A DNA stretch of 64,000 bases from Cordia subcordata (taxonomy: Eukaryota; Streptophyta; Magnoliopsida; Boraginales; Cordiaceae): the NCBI GenBank assembly GCA_028554755.1, contig JAPTOF010000021.1, positions 2,064,501 through 2,128,500 on the forward strand. The letters run 5' to 3'. A model generated the notes under the pieces. That model was not told where the DNA came from. It worked only from the letters and a program-made list of their open reading frames with translations, and did not search any database. This document shows, in pieces, positions 35,149 to 45,929 of the stretch (its first letter is position 1; each line of letters opens with the position of its first letter). The position numbers were made by a program, and so were the translations under genes.

Positions 35149-35275
35149 ATCTCCCTTTTTTTGATGATGAAAAATTATTACTAGAAGGTTTAAAAATCTA
35201 AAAATTTTACTCCCCCTCAATATGAGCATTATTTTCAAATAAAAGTATGTTGTCGGATATACTCCCCCTTACAAC
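35149..35275 (-). other. Multiple polypurine tracts of the Sirevirus
   Basis: On the minus strand an AAAAAAGGGAGAT tract directly abuts the 3' LTR. Two further purine boxes containing GGGGGAGT lie just inside (about 35211-35219 and 35261-35269). Repeated polypurine tracts upstream of the 3' LTR are a known Sirevirus feature. Confidence 0.75.
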
Positions 35276-35704
35276 TTTAACTTATACACATTTAAGCAAT
35301 AAGCTCAACAATAAACTCCAATAAGCACATAAATATACTCCATGCACTGTCATTTACCAAATTTAATAAGCCAAGCAAACTAGCAATATATTTCTTACTT
35401 CTTCTCCTCCTTTGGCATTATCAAAATCAATAATATGGACTCAAGTAATAGCTAATTAACATAAGCACAATAAGCACAATAGCTAATTAATGCAAAGGAA
35501 AAACAATGCAAGCAAATCTATGATAAACGGATAAATCATAGAAATGAACGTAAAAGCTATAAAAGCCAATGAGGGTTCCAAAATGCATAATCCATAAAAG
35601 AACTAATCAGTCTAACTAGAATGGTAAAGGAAAATTAGCATTTTTAGAAATCAGTAAAAAAAGTTATTCAACTAGTGAAATTTATGAAAAAGATCATGAT
35701 GGAT
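35276..35704 (-). other. Non-coding region between env-like frame and polypurine tracts
   Basis: AT-rich, no frame. Short repeats of 'aagcacaatagctaattaa' occur near 35450-35490. Confidence 0.5.
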
Positions 35705-37087
35705 TCAAGGTGCACGGTCATGATGATCCTTGAAGTACTCCTTCATGTCAGAGCGCATGCCTTCTATTTCTGAATCAATGTGCTCTTTCCATTGTGTAAG
35801 CTCAATCCATTGATCAATCATTGTTGTTCTCATCTCCCCCATCCTAGTATTTAAAGCTTGTAATTGGGCGAGAATTTGTGTCAGGATTGATGGATCTTTT
35901 TGTTGACCCATAGAGCTCAAGCCTGTACCTCTCTACATCTCAACCCATCTTTGTTCATCTACATGTCCTTGTGCTCAAAATTCTCTCATTACTCTCCTAA
36001 GTGTAACCTCTTCAGGAGCCATGTCTTCATCTTCTGATATGCTGACAACCATAAGAATTGTTCTAGTTATCCCCATGTCAACCCTACCTTTTTGCTATTG
36101 ATTCTCTTCAAAGGCTGTATCTAAGGCTTCTTGAACCTTATCCATGTATTGTGTCTCAAGCCGATGTACCGGTTTGGTAAAAGTTGTTCTATCCCTTGAT
36201 TTTTGTTTGATTTTCTCTTTTATTTCATTAGGCAGACTTGCATATGTAGCTCTATTTATTGGATTGCCATTATACTAATAAATCCCCATGAAGTTCATGT
36301 ATTGCATGTTGAAATTCCACGCAAATGATTTAACCGGTTCTCTTGATGTGACATTAAAATGGTAAAAGATATGCACGAGAGCCATACCATAACCGGGGGA
36401 TATTGTTTTTCCACCATGTTTCCCATTTATATGTAACATAAGTTGCAAAATGAGGAAAGGTAGAACAATTTTAACACCGGTTGAAAGACTATAGAGACTA
36501 TAGGCATCCATAATCGAAATTTTTCCATCATTTATAATCCTAAGGAGAAAAACTTCATTAATCACCTTAAGAGCAATTCCCTTATTCATATCTACGTCCT
36601 TTAACAAAGGGGGAATCAAATCCGTAGATTTTGGGCCTATATCTTTCCACATATGTTCAATAACTTTGCCCGGTATACCCGTTGCTTTTATCCCCTTAGG
36701 CCATCCTTGACTATTATAATGCCCTTCCCCTTCAATTGGCAATCCAAAAATTTCTTTCAATATTTCTTTAGTTAATATAAAGCTCTTATTGTATACAGTA
36801 GATTTGAGTTCAAGTTTAAGACTTCTACAATGTATCTCAAGATTTTCATATAATTCTCTAACCATATTGACTTTCACATCACAATGTAGATGCAAAAACA
36901 TCTACCAACCTGGACCATCAAATAATTGCATCACATTAATACCAATGAAATGTGAGTTAATGGGAAATTTACTGAATATCATTGTTTGTTTGCCTTGAAT
37001 CTTTGAAGCAGATAGAGGTGGTGATTGAATTCTTGCCTTTTTTCCCTTTCTTCCTTGTCCTTGATCTCTTCCCCTTGGATTCACCAT
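35705..37087 (-). pseudogene. Env-like third frame of the Sirevirus, five in-frame stops
   Basis: A single minus-strand frame of 460 codons contains no visible frameshift but five stops: 36902-36904, 36275-36277, 36095-36097 and 35933-35935 (all TAG), and 35975-35977 (TGA). The N-terminus is basic (RGRDQGQGRKGKK). The middle part (36275-36901) resembles the plant retrotransposon domain often labelled putative plant transposon protein, or env-like. The C-terminal part (35705-35920) is predicted-coil-like, with regularly spaced Leu/Met. In Sireviruses this frame follows pol; its function is not established. I see no clear signal peptide or membrane span, so true envelope function is doubtful. 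Confidence 0.7.
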
Positions 37088-37457
37088 GATTTAGCATTGT
37101 TTTTGAAGAATTGAATTGGTGAAAACTTGTTTTTGGTACAGGTTTTAAGATTATAGAAGAAAATTTGAAAGAGAATGGCTGAAAATTAAAGATTTGAATG
37201 TGGGTTTGAGAGAATATTTTGAATTAGGGTTAAAGTATTTGAGAGAAATCGTGAGATTTTGGAGTTAAAACCCCCAATTTTAGCCTTTTTCGTGTTTAGC
37301 CAGTCAACCAGCTAGTCGTGGAGGATGACCGCCTAGGTCAGAATATGCACACAAGCATATTTTTTTCATTCCTAAGCCATATAAACACACATATATGCCA
37401 TTTAGCCACTTTTTATCATACCCATATCCCTTCTAATCTTATAAAATTGATCCTCAT
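37088..37457 (-). other. Spacer between RNase H and env-like frame
   Basis: About 370 bases without a long frame. Near 37440-37500 the minus strand, in a shifted frame, shows remnants of the pol end block (ADIFTKPLNEDQF). Confidence 0.5.
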
Positions 37458-38120
37458 TCAATGGTTTAGTAAAAATATCAGCAACTTGATGCAAAGTATC
37501 AATAAATTTAAGTATAAGATCATCTTTTTGCCATGGTCTCTAATAAAATGGTACCTAATCTTAATATGTTTAGTCCTAGAATGTTGAATTGAGTTCTTGA
37601 TGAGATTAATTACACTAGTATTATCATAATATATGGGAACAAGATCATAATGCAAGCCATAATCAAGTAAATTTTGTTTCATCCATAAGATTTGAGCCAC
37701 ACAACTACCAGTTGCAATATATTCGGCTTCGGTGGTAAAGATCGCAACACTATTTTGTTTTTTATATGACCAAGATACTAAAGAATGTCCAAAGAATTGA
37801 CAAGTTCTACTAGTGCTTTTACGATCTACCTTACATCCAACATAATTAGCATCCAAGAATCCACATAAATCAAATGAGGTTCCTTTTGCATACCAAAACC
37901 TTAGATTACTAGTTCTTTTAAGATATCTAATTATTCTTTTTACAGCAACTAGATATGTTTCCTTAAGATTAGACTGAAATCTAGCACATAAGCATACTGC
38001 AAACATGATATCTGGTCTAAAGGCAATTAAATAAAGTAAGCTACCAATCATACCTCTATATTTCTTTTCATATACTAGTTTACCTTTCTTATCCTTGTCC
38101 AATTTTGTTAAAAGGCTCAT
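37458..38120 (-). pseudogene. Sirevirus RNase H region
   Basis: This frame begins within the RT/RNase H linker (GSLLYLIAFRPDIMFAV) and carries the copia RNase H blocks RKSTSRTCQFFGHSLVSW, TTEAEYIATGSC and KHIKIRYHFIRDH. The first Asp block (GFLDANYVGC) is changed from the usual D-A-D-W/Y-A-G. A frameshift after RDH moves the end block out of frame. Confidence 0.88.
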
Positions 38121-38833
38121 AAGTGTCCCAACTCCTTTGCATTTTCAAGCCCAAACTTTTTAACAATTTCCTTAGTATATTTGGCTTGATTGATGAAGAT
38201 GCCTTCCTTTGTTTGCTTGATTTGGAGTCCAAGGAAGAAAGTCAATTCTCCCATTATGCTCATCTCAAACTCCTTGTACATACATTTAGAAAAGCTCTCA
38301 CACAAAGATACATAAGCAGCATAAAAAATTATATCATCAACATAAATTTGTACAAGCAAGATATCATTTTCTTCTCTTTTAATAAACAAGGTGGAATCAA
38401 GTTTTCCTCTTTCAAAATTATTTTCTACAAGAAATCCAATAAGTCTTTCATACTCAGTTCTAAGAGCTTGCTTTAAACCATATAAGGCATTTTCTAATTT
38501 GAAAACATGGTTTGGAAAGCATGCATCTTCAAAATCGAAAGATTGTTCAACATATACCTCCTTTTCAATAAACCCATTTGAAAAAGAACTCTTAATATCC
38601 ATTTGATACAGTTTAAAACCCATATAGCATGCAAACACAAGTAAAATGAGAAAGGATTCAAGTCTAGCTACAGGAGCATAGTTCTTAGCATAATTAATCC
38701 CTTCTTGATTATATCCTTGAGCTATAAGTCTAGTCTTATTCCTAGTTACTACACAGGCCTCATCTAGTTTGTTTCTAAACATCCATTTGGTTCCAATTAC
38801 TGGTCTATCTCTACGTCTTTCAACTAATTTCAA
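38117..38833 (-). pseudogene. Sirevirus reverse transcriptase domain
   Basis: A 238-codon open stretch has the copia RT blocks in order: GTKWMFRNKLDE, YAPVARLESF, MDIKSSFSNGFIEKEVYVEQ, LYGLKQA and the catalytic YVDDI box. The catalytic Asp pair is intact. The frame is cut at both ends by shifts (about 38120 and 38835), so no complete polyprotein can form. Confidence 0.92.
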
Positions 38834-39907
38834 AATTTATTTTTAGAAAATTGATTTAGTTCCTCTTGCATGGCTATTATCCAATTTTCATCAAATAATG
38901 TCTCTTTAATATTTTTAGGTTCTATATGAGAGATAAATGCATACTGTTCGCAAAAAGCATTAATATTATGCCTAGTTCTTACTCCTTGAGATAGATCACC
39001 AAGGATTTGATCTTAAGGGTGATTTTGTACAAATTTCCAACTCTTCGGTAGATTTTCATAAGTTTCTTTTGTCTTAGCGTTCCTTTCGTTTGAGCATTGT
39101 CCATTTTCTTTCTTAGCTTAAGACTTCTTTTCTTGACGTGTATATTTTTGTTTTGTTGTAATTTTTTTGTCTTTTGAAGATGGATCTTCAAGTATAGTCT
39201 TCTCCAAGAGATAACCTATATCATCAACTTCCTTTTTCAGCTCAAATGGATTAGTCTCATCAAATGTGACATGTATTGATTTTTCCACAACAAGAGTTCT
39301 TTTATTATAGACTCTATAAGTCCTAAAAATATGTCTTCATCCGATTTAGCATCAAATTTTCTCAAATGATCTTTAGTATTCAAGATAAAACATTTGCAAC
39401 CAAACACTTAGAAGTATGAAATTTTAGGCGTTTTTCCATGCTATAGTTCATTTTTATTTAAAATGGGTCTAATTAAAACTCTGTTTTGCACATAACATAC
39501 GGTGTTTATGGCTTTACTCCAAAAATATGTTGGAAAGTTGTGTTCTTTTAACACAGTTCTTGTTATTTCTTGTAATGTACGATTCATCCTTTCTACTACT
39601 TCTTTTGTTGAGAATTCTGAGAGGCTAAAAAGTTGTGTTCTGTGCCATACTCATCACAAAAATGCATAAAAGGAGTGTTCACATATTCCGTGCCATTATC
39701 ACTATGAATGCAAGTTAAAAAATAGCCTTTCTCATTTTGCACTTTTCTACACAATCTTGCAAATCCATTGAAGGCATCATTTTTGTGTGCAAGAAACATA
39801 ACCCATATAAACTTAGTGTAGTCATCTACAACTACAAAGGTATATCTAAAACCTCCTAAACTAGCCACATCATTTGGTCTAAACAAGTCTCTATGCAATA
39901 ATTGCAA
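38834..39907 (-). pseudogene. Sirevirus integrase core and C-terminal region
   Basis: 39596-39907 encodes the integrase core with VVVDDYTKFIWV and HSDNGTEYVN, which carry two catalytic Asp; the following region, where the Glu would lie, is disturbed (ASQNSQQKK then a shift). From 38834 to 39595, several frames show the copia integrase tail (RVFGCKCF-like near 39430, then a charged Lys-rich linker). Multiple stops. Confidence 0.82.
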
Positions 39908-40500
39908 TGCTCTATTAGTCGAAACTTTGTTGAGGGGTTCGAAAGATGTTTTGTGTTATTTTTCTAGTTGACATGCATCATAAACTTTGTCCTTTTCAAA
40001 TTTTAGTTTTGAGAAATCTCTAACAAGTTCATGTTTTAGTAAATCATTTAATAAACTCATACTAGCATGCCCTAATCTTTTATGCCATAACCAAGCATTG
40101 TCATGAACAACCGACAAACATTTAACATGTTGGCACACAAGTGGATCACTTTCAACGGCATAGATATTTTCATTTCTCTTAGCAACAAATAACACATTAT
40201 CATTACCACTTTCATGTACAATGTAACTAGAGGATTGAAATACTACTGTTTAACCTTTATTACATAATTGACTTATACTAAGTAAATTGAATTTAAGACC
40301 TTCTACAAGTAAGAAATTATGTATAGCAAGAGAATTTTCATTACCAATGCTTCTTTTTCCAATTATTTTTCCTTTGCTATTGTCACCAAAGGTAACATCT
40401 CCACCTTTAGTTTTCTTCAATTTATAGAAAAGTGATAAGTTTCCCGTCATGTGTTTGGATCAACCACTATCCAAGATCCACTTCATCTTACTAGTTTTGC
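39908..40500 (-). pseudogene. Sirevirus protease and GAG-pre-integrase region
   Basis: 40250-40450 gives MTGNLSLFYKL, FGDNSKGKIIGKR and LLSISQLC, typical of the copia protease and downstream linker. The DSGCS catalytic block lies just upstream and out of this frame near 40455-40475. 39956-40195 gives LWHKRLGHAS, the HHCC integrase N-terminal block, ending at CQLEK. Confidence 0.85.
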
Positions 40501-42249
40501 TGTCATTGCATACCTACACACATGAAATTCAAATGCAATTCTTTATTTTGGGGGTCCCCAGTACCTTGGGTTCTTGACGTTAGTATCAATTTTTGGTCTT
40601 GACACCTATTTAGGCCTTTGCCAACGTGGGACATGTGATTTTCTATCACGAAGTTTTCTAAAATAACAATGAGTTGATACATGTCTTTTCTTTTTACAAT
40701 ATGTGCAAGTGATGTTTGACTTTTGAGGATTGGAGGAAGTAGAGGTAGATGCCTTGATAAAATAAGTTTTAAAATATTTTTGGTTAATAGTTGGCTTATA
40801 CCCAATTCCACTTTTATCAAAAGCCATCTTTTGGAATCCAAGAAGTTTTTCAAAGCTTTCTTTGCCATTTGTAAATTTTTGAATAACTCTATTTAAATCT
40901 TCATCTTTCTTTTTCAAATCTTTTATTTCATTGTCAAACTTTACAAAATCTTCGGCATATGAATCATTTTCTTTCTCCAAAATTTCAATTTTTTTAATGA
41001 GAGAAGCATTTTCCTTTTCCAAAATTTCTTTTTCATCATATACAAGTTTCAGTTTTCTATGCATTTGTTTGTTTTTTTGCTAAAACTAATGAAAAATTAT
41101 CATGTAATTTTGCAAAAACTTCTTTTAGTTCCTCAAAAGTATACTCCTCTTCCTCCTCCTCACTAGATGAATAATAAATAGATGGAGAAGATTGTACCTC
41201 ATCCTCATTGGCCATGAGGCAAAAGTTTGCAGCTTCATGTTGTTTCTCCATGTCCTCCTCACTTTCAGAGGTGTCTTGTGTTACCTTGAGTGCTTTGTCT
41301 TCTTTCTTTTTTGTCAACTTCAGGAAATTTGCTTTGATGTGTCCTAGTTTATTGCAATTGAAGCACTTGAGTTCATCATTTCTTGTCTCCTTTAATCTCT
41401 TGAACTCCTTAACTTCTCTTCCTTTTCTCTTCCAATTATATTGTTGCTTGAAGAAGCTCCTTTCTTCATTTTTTTAAACTTCGTGAATTTCTTGAAGTTC
41501 TGGGCAAGCAATGCGATCTCCTCATCTTCTAGTTCCTCCTCTTCATTTTCATCTTCATTTGATATATATTTCGATGCAACAAGCTATGGACTTCTTCATC
41601 CTTTTTTCTTCTCTTTGTGGTCCTTTATCTCAAGCTCATGAGTCATAAGTGATCCAATAAGCTCATTTAGCTCTACTGTGTTGAGATCTTTAGCCTCTTT
41701 GATGGCCGTCACCTTTAGTTTCCATGATGATGGTAGACTTCTTAGCACCTTTCTCACTTTTTCTACATTTGAGTAGCCTTTTCCAAGTGCTTTCAAGCCA
41801 TTAGTTATTTCGGTAAATCTAGAAAACATTTGCTCAACATTCTCATTAGGAAACATTTTGAATAATTCATATTTATGAACAAGCATAGCAATCTTAGACT
41901 TTTTAACTTGGCTAGTGCCCTAAGAGATTACTTCTAATTGATCCCATAATTCTTTAGTCGAGAAGCAACCCATTACTCTAGCAAACTGGGTGGCATTCAT
42001 AGCATTAAACAAGTAATGTAGGGCTTTTTGATTCAATTCAAATAATTTAATGTCTTCATCATTCAATTCATTCTCAGGTTTATGCATTCACCTATCCACT
42101 TCTAACTTAGTAGGCATAGTAGGTTCATTTTCTATAATCTTCCAAGCCTTATAATCATGTGATTGTATAAACACTTTCATTCTCATCTTCCAAAAGGCAT
42201 AGTTGGTTCCTTCAAAAAGGGGTGTTTGCTTAATAGAAATTCCCTCCAT
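40501..42249 (-). pseudogene. Sirevirus gag with CCHC motif
   Basis: The gag start is at 42249 (MEGISIKQTPLFEGTNYAFW), the family signature. Stops near 42090 and 41922 break the N-terminal part. 41596-41886 is the UBN2 capsid core (MFSRFTEITNGLKALGK, LRSLPSSW). An acidic Glu/Ser-rich stretch lies at about 41130-41300, a Lys/Glu-rich coiled-coil-like stretch at 40860-41060, and a single CCHC-type knuckle (CTYCKKKRHVSTHCYF) near 40660-40710, where the first H-x4-C spacing is still readable. Confidence 0.85.
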
Positions 42250-42298
42250 ATTTGCAAAATGTAATTCTACTAGTTATTAGATTATAAGTAGAACCCTA

Positions 42299-42310
42299 GC
42301 TTTAATACTG
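42299..42310 (-). other. Decayed primer-binding site of the Sirevirus
   Basis: The minus strand reads CAGTATTAAAGC against the canonical TGGTATCAGAGC. Eight of twelve bases match and all four changes are transitions, as expected for methylated, silenced retroelement DNA. Confidence 0.6.
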
Positions 42311-42318
42311 ATTAGAGG

Positions 42319-43726
42319 TACAAATATCTTAAGAGGGGGTAAATTAAGATATCTACTAATTTTCATATTTAAAAGTTCACCAAATAAATTATAAAGTATC
42401 TCTTAGGCAACATATCTAACACAATAATATCAAAGCAACAAGAAATATAAATGTAGAGTAAAGGAGTAGGAAGACAAACGATTTTTAGGTGGTTCAACCT
42501 TGCCTATGTCCACCGCCCAAGGATGCTCCCCTTAGAATTTCAACAAGCTTCACTAAAACGCTTCTTCAACTATTGGTGAAGTACAAACTAAGTTTTACAA
42601 CTCTTTAAGACCACTTCTCAAAGAACCCAAGAGATTCTCTCTTTAGGATTTTCCTACACTCTTTGAAAGCTTAACAAATATTCTCACAAGATTTTTCAAG
42701 CTATTTGAGTGTGTATAAGATCAGAAGATTTAGAAATATGTAAAAGATAGATTGGTTCTTCTTACAGGAAGATACAACAAATAAAGCTCTTGAAAGCTTA
42801 AAGATTTCACAAGTGTAACTCAAAGATTTCAACAATTGAATGATGATTTCAGATTTTCCAAGCTTAGATTTATCATTTTGAATGACTTTAAATGAGTGTT
42901 TAAAGAGAGTTTTGGTATTAGGGTTTGCTAGGTGAAGAAATGAATGAAAATGGGGCTGAACGGTAATAAAGCGGCTAGTACATTTAATGCAGGACTCGTT
43001 TAGTAGCAGGACTCGTTTAGCGGCCGGTCGATTGGCTTGCCCCTTTGCTTCATTGACTTGGCCGAACTCCTTAGTTGATCAATCGGCTAGGGGGTCCAGC
43101 TTTTCCCTTGCATTTCTGTTTTGGCTGGTCGGCCGGTTGGCCGGCTTAGAAAGTTCGGCCACTCTAGAAAAGCTGAAGCAAAGCCAAACACGCCTAAAAC
43201 ACATTTTAAACCAATTTTAACAATCTTTTATAACACCAAATCAACTCAAAGCACTTTGTAAACAATTTTTTAAAGCTCGGGATCATTTTCAAACACATGT
43301 TTATGCTATGTATGCATTCAAAATCATTTTTGCGTTTTATGAAAAACAATGTTCAGGAGATTTAAATTGTTTATATCATGAAACAAAGAAGTTTGAGCTA
43401 TCACTTACAATTCTAAGGTATTTCACAAAGGAGCAATGTATCCGGTACCCCTTATGACGCCTCTCCTCCGTCTTATGACTTCTCATCATCTTCTTCTTCA
43501 AATTTTGAGCACTTTGACAGATAATGTTCAATTTTTTAGCACTTTGATAGATAATGTTCTTCATGGCTCATTTTCTTCTATCTTCCAAGTATCTATCTTT
43601 ACAATTCATATTTGACACCCACAAGATGCTTTTAGTAAAATGATCATATTTATCAATAGTGCATATTTGGTAAAATTTTGATCAAATTCTTCATCATCAA
43701 AATCAATAACGAATATTTAGTCAACA
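42319..43726 (-). repeat. 5' LTR of the Sirevirus
   Basis: It aligns to 33928-35148 over its full length. It carries extra sequence at about 42630-42790 and two short internal duplications (near 42991-43020 and 43506-43562) that explain its greater length. Palindrome-like CG-rich words recur at about 43020-43155 but are more decayed than in the 3' LTR. Confidence 0.9.
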
Positions 43727-44635
43727 CCTTTTATTTTTATTTTATTCTAATTTTTTTAGCTATAAATATATTATTTTAATTTTTTGTTCGTATTAATTGA
43801 TTATTAATGACAAGTATTGCATTATCAATTATAATTTTTTTAAATTTTAAATATAATATTATTTTTAAATTTAATAATAATTTTTTATTTTTAACAAATT
43901 ATTTTTGTTTAATCAAATCTCTTTTAATAGTTTTGTATATTATCAAATTTTTAATTAAATGTTTTATAGTATTCATAATTAAATATTTCATAATATTCAA
44001 TCTTTGTTTAATAAATTATTTAAATTAAAAATTATTTCATTAAATTTATCATGATGAGATAGCGAATTGTTTTTTAGGGAAGGTTTAGCTCAAATTATTC
44101 CCTGGACTCGTAATAAGGTGCTCCCTCAAAGCATCATGCTTCTATACACGCATGATTTTCACGCGCCTATTTAAAAAAAAAAATTGAAGCGCTCAGATCA
44201 GATCAACTTCTCCTCTTTCTCTCCTCTCCTTTCTCTCTTCTCTCATTTCTTTCTTCTTTTACTCCCTTCCTTTCTTCTTCTCTTCCTTGCTCCACCGGTG
44301 ACACCATCGGCCATCTCACGCTAGACAAACATTATCATAAAATTTGCCTTGTTCTGCTGACCATAATGATATGACCATGTCCAAGAAAACCTCCTAGGTG
44401 CTGATCCACTATTAACACCCCCATCTTATTCTTCCTCATGCCGATGAAGAATTCGAGCGTCCTCTCACAGCACTGTAACTACTAATCTCTTTTTCTCCTC
44501 ATTGTGATTCTAACTATACCTCTCACGTGATGTTTGGATGCTCCTAGATTTATTTGCCATTAAAGATCGCCTTGACCTTCAAGTGTGTGTGCATGCAGGT
44601 GTGTCTGTGTGTGTTTTGTTTTGTTTTGTGTGCAC
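43727..44635. other. AT-rich spacer and CT-rich tract
   Basis: 43727-44050 is very AT-rich. A CT-rich tract (about 44207-44293) is followed by a mixed region without an intact frame. No gene supported. Confidence 0.45.
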
Positions 44636-45115
44636 GATTGTGTTTATGGGGGTTTGTATAAACAAATATATGTGGAGTGGTAAACAAATATATGTGTTTT
44701 GTGTTTGTCTTTGAGGGTGGTGTACAACTATATATAGAACGATGAACAAATATATGTATTTGTATTTGTATTTGTATATAAGAGTTGTGAACAAATATAT
44801 GTATTTGTATTTGTATATAAGAGTTGTGAACAACTATATATAGAATGGTGAACAAATATATATGGTGAGCAAATATATGTACAGTGGTGAATAATATATG
44901 TGAAGTGATGAACAAATATATATAGAATGGTGAACAAAAAAATGTGTTTGCATTTGTGTGTGTCCTGTGTGTGAGTGGTTTAAAAATGTATATAGAATGG
45001 TAAACAAATAAACGTATCTATATTTGTGTGTTTGTGTGTGTGAGAGTAATGAACAAGTAAATGTGTGTGTATCTGTGTGTGACTATGCGTGCAAGTGGTT
45101 AAAAAATATTTGGTA
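44636..45115. repeat. Degenerate minisatellite of gaacaaatatatgt-type units
   Basis: Units containing 'gtgaacaaatatatgt' or 'ggtgaacaactatatatag' recur about a dozen times with variable TTTGTATTTGTATA spacers. Two units of about 45 bases near 44748-44835 are nearly identical. Frames through it on the minus strand are repeat artefacts. Confidence 0.85.
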
Positions 45116-45929
45116 TGTGAACCAAATGTTTTTTTTTGAAAATTTTACTATGAGTGAATAGTGGGATACTATTCACGCATAGTGGCCAAGTGGTATATCT
45201 TTTACTTTTAGTGTGGGTGGTCCATAAATCAATTTTCACTAATTACATGTAATTAGCCTTTGACCTTCTTTAAAGTGGAAAAAAAGAGTACCTCTATATG
45301 TGGGAAATTGGGTGGGCAAGCAATTGAAGTACATCTACACTAAAAGCTTCTCTACATGTAGAGTAAAATCACGTGGATATAGCTTTAAGATAATGTAGTA
45401 ATCATATCGTATAACAAGAGATGTCTCGCCGCTTTTATTTTTTCAAATAATCACAGTACACCTTTATCACTTTTACCCATTTGATCTTTCACTATAAATA
45501 CATAAGTAAAGCACGTCAAAGAACTTCCAGTCGTCTTTCAACAATGTCTGCAGATCATCTCCCCAACGCCTAATGGTTAAAAGAATCCACACAGATAGAA
45601 AGGCTCAACTAAGCTATAAATGCTTCCAACAAACATGTGGACTTGTGGTTTTGCTTTTGAAGATGCATAATGAGGAGGGACCCCATCAAAATGCATATAA
45701 AGAAAGCATCTCAAATAAACAACTATCTAAAGAAAAGCTACAGTAAATGCTTTTGCATTTACAAAAAGGCACAGATAAGGGAAGAAATCCCTTCTGTGTT
45801 GCTCACTTCACTTGAGCTCTGAGGCTTGTCCATAAGAACCACAGCTTGGACATAGACTAAAACTCTTGCTATGCGTGAAATTCAGAAAAGGGTTGAGTCG
45901 TCGATCGTATAAACCCGGGAAGTGAGGTC
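45116..45929. other. Spacer and presumed 3' UTR of the WD40 gene
   Basis: A short inverted motif (ctatgagtgaatag ... ctattcacgcatag) lies at 45151-45182 and could form a hairpin. The last 100-300 bases before 45930 are probably the 3' UTR of the minus-strand WD40 gene. Confidence 0.45.

Larger units (their letters stand above)
33928..43726 (-). mobile_element. Sirevirus-type Ty1/copia retrotransposon with env-like third frame
   Basis: A 9.8-kb element lies on the minus strand, bounded by two long direct repeats (33928-35148 and 42319-43726). The minus-strand order is 5' LTR, decayed PBS, gag, CCHC, protease, integrase, reverse transcriptase, RNase H, an extra env-like frame with coiled coil, polypurine tracts and 3' LTR. 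The copia order, the extra frame after RNase H and repeated GGGGGAGT-type purine tracts match the Sirevirus lineage. Stops and frameshifts in every domain make it inactive. Candidate 5-bp flanks are cattt and ccttt, an imperfect duplication. Confidence 0.9.

Noticed and set aside
35705..37087. Functional viral envelope gene in the Sirevirus
   Set aside because: The frame has five stops, and I see no signal peptide or membrane span. Env-like is a lineage label, not evidence of an envelope.
44550..44937. Minus-strand frames rich in Tyr, Ile, Thr and His
   Set aside because: They are translations of the minisatellite and recur in several frames, as repeats do.
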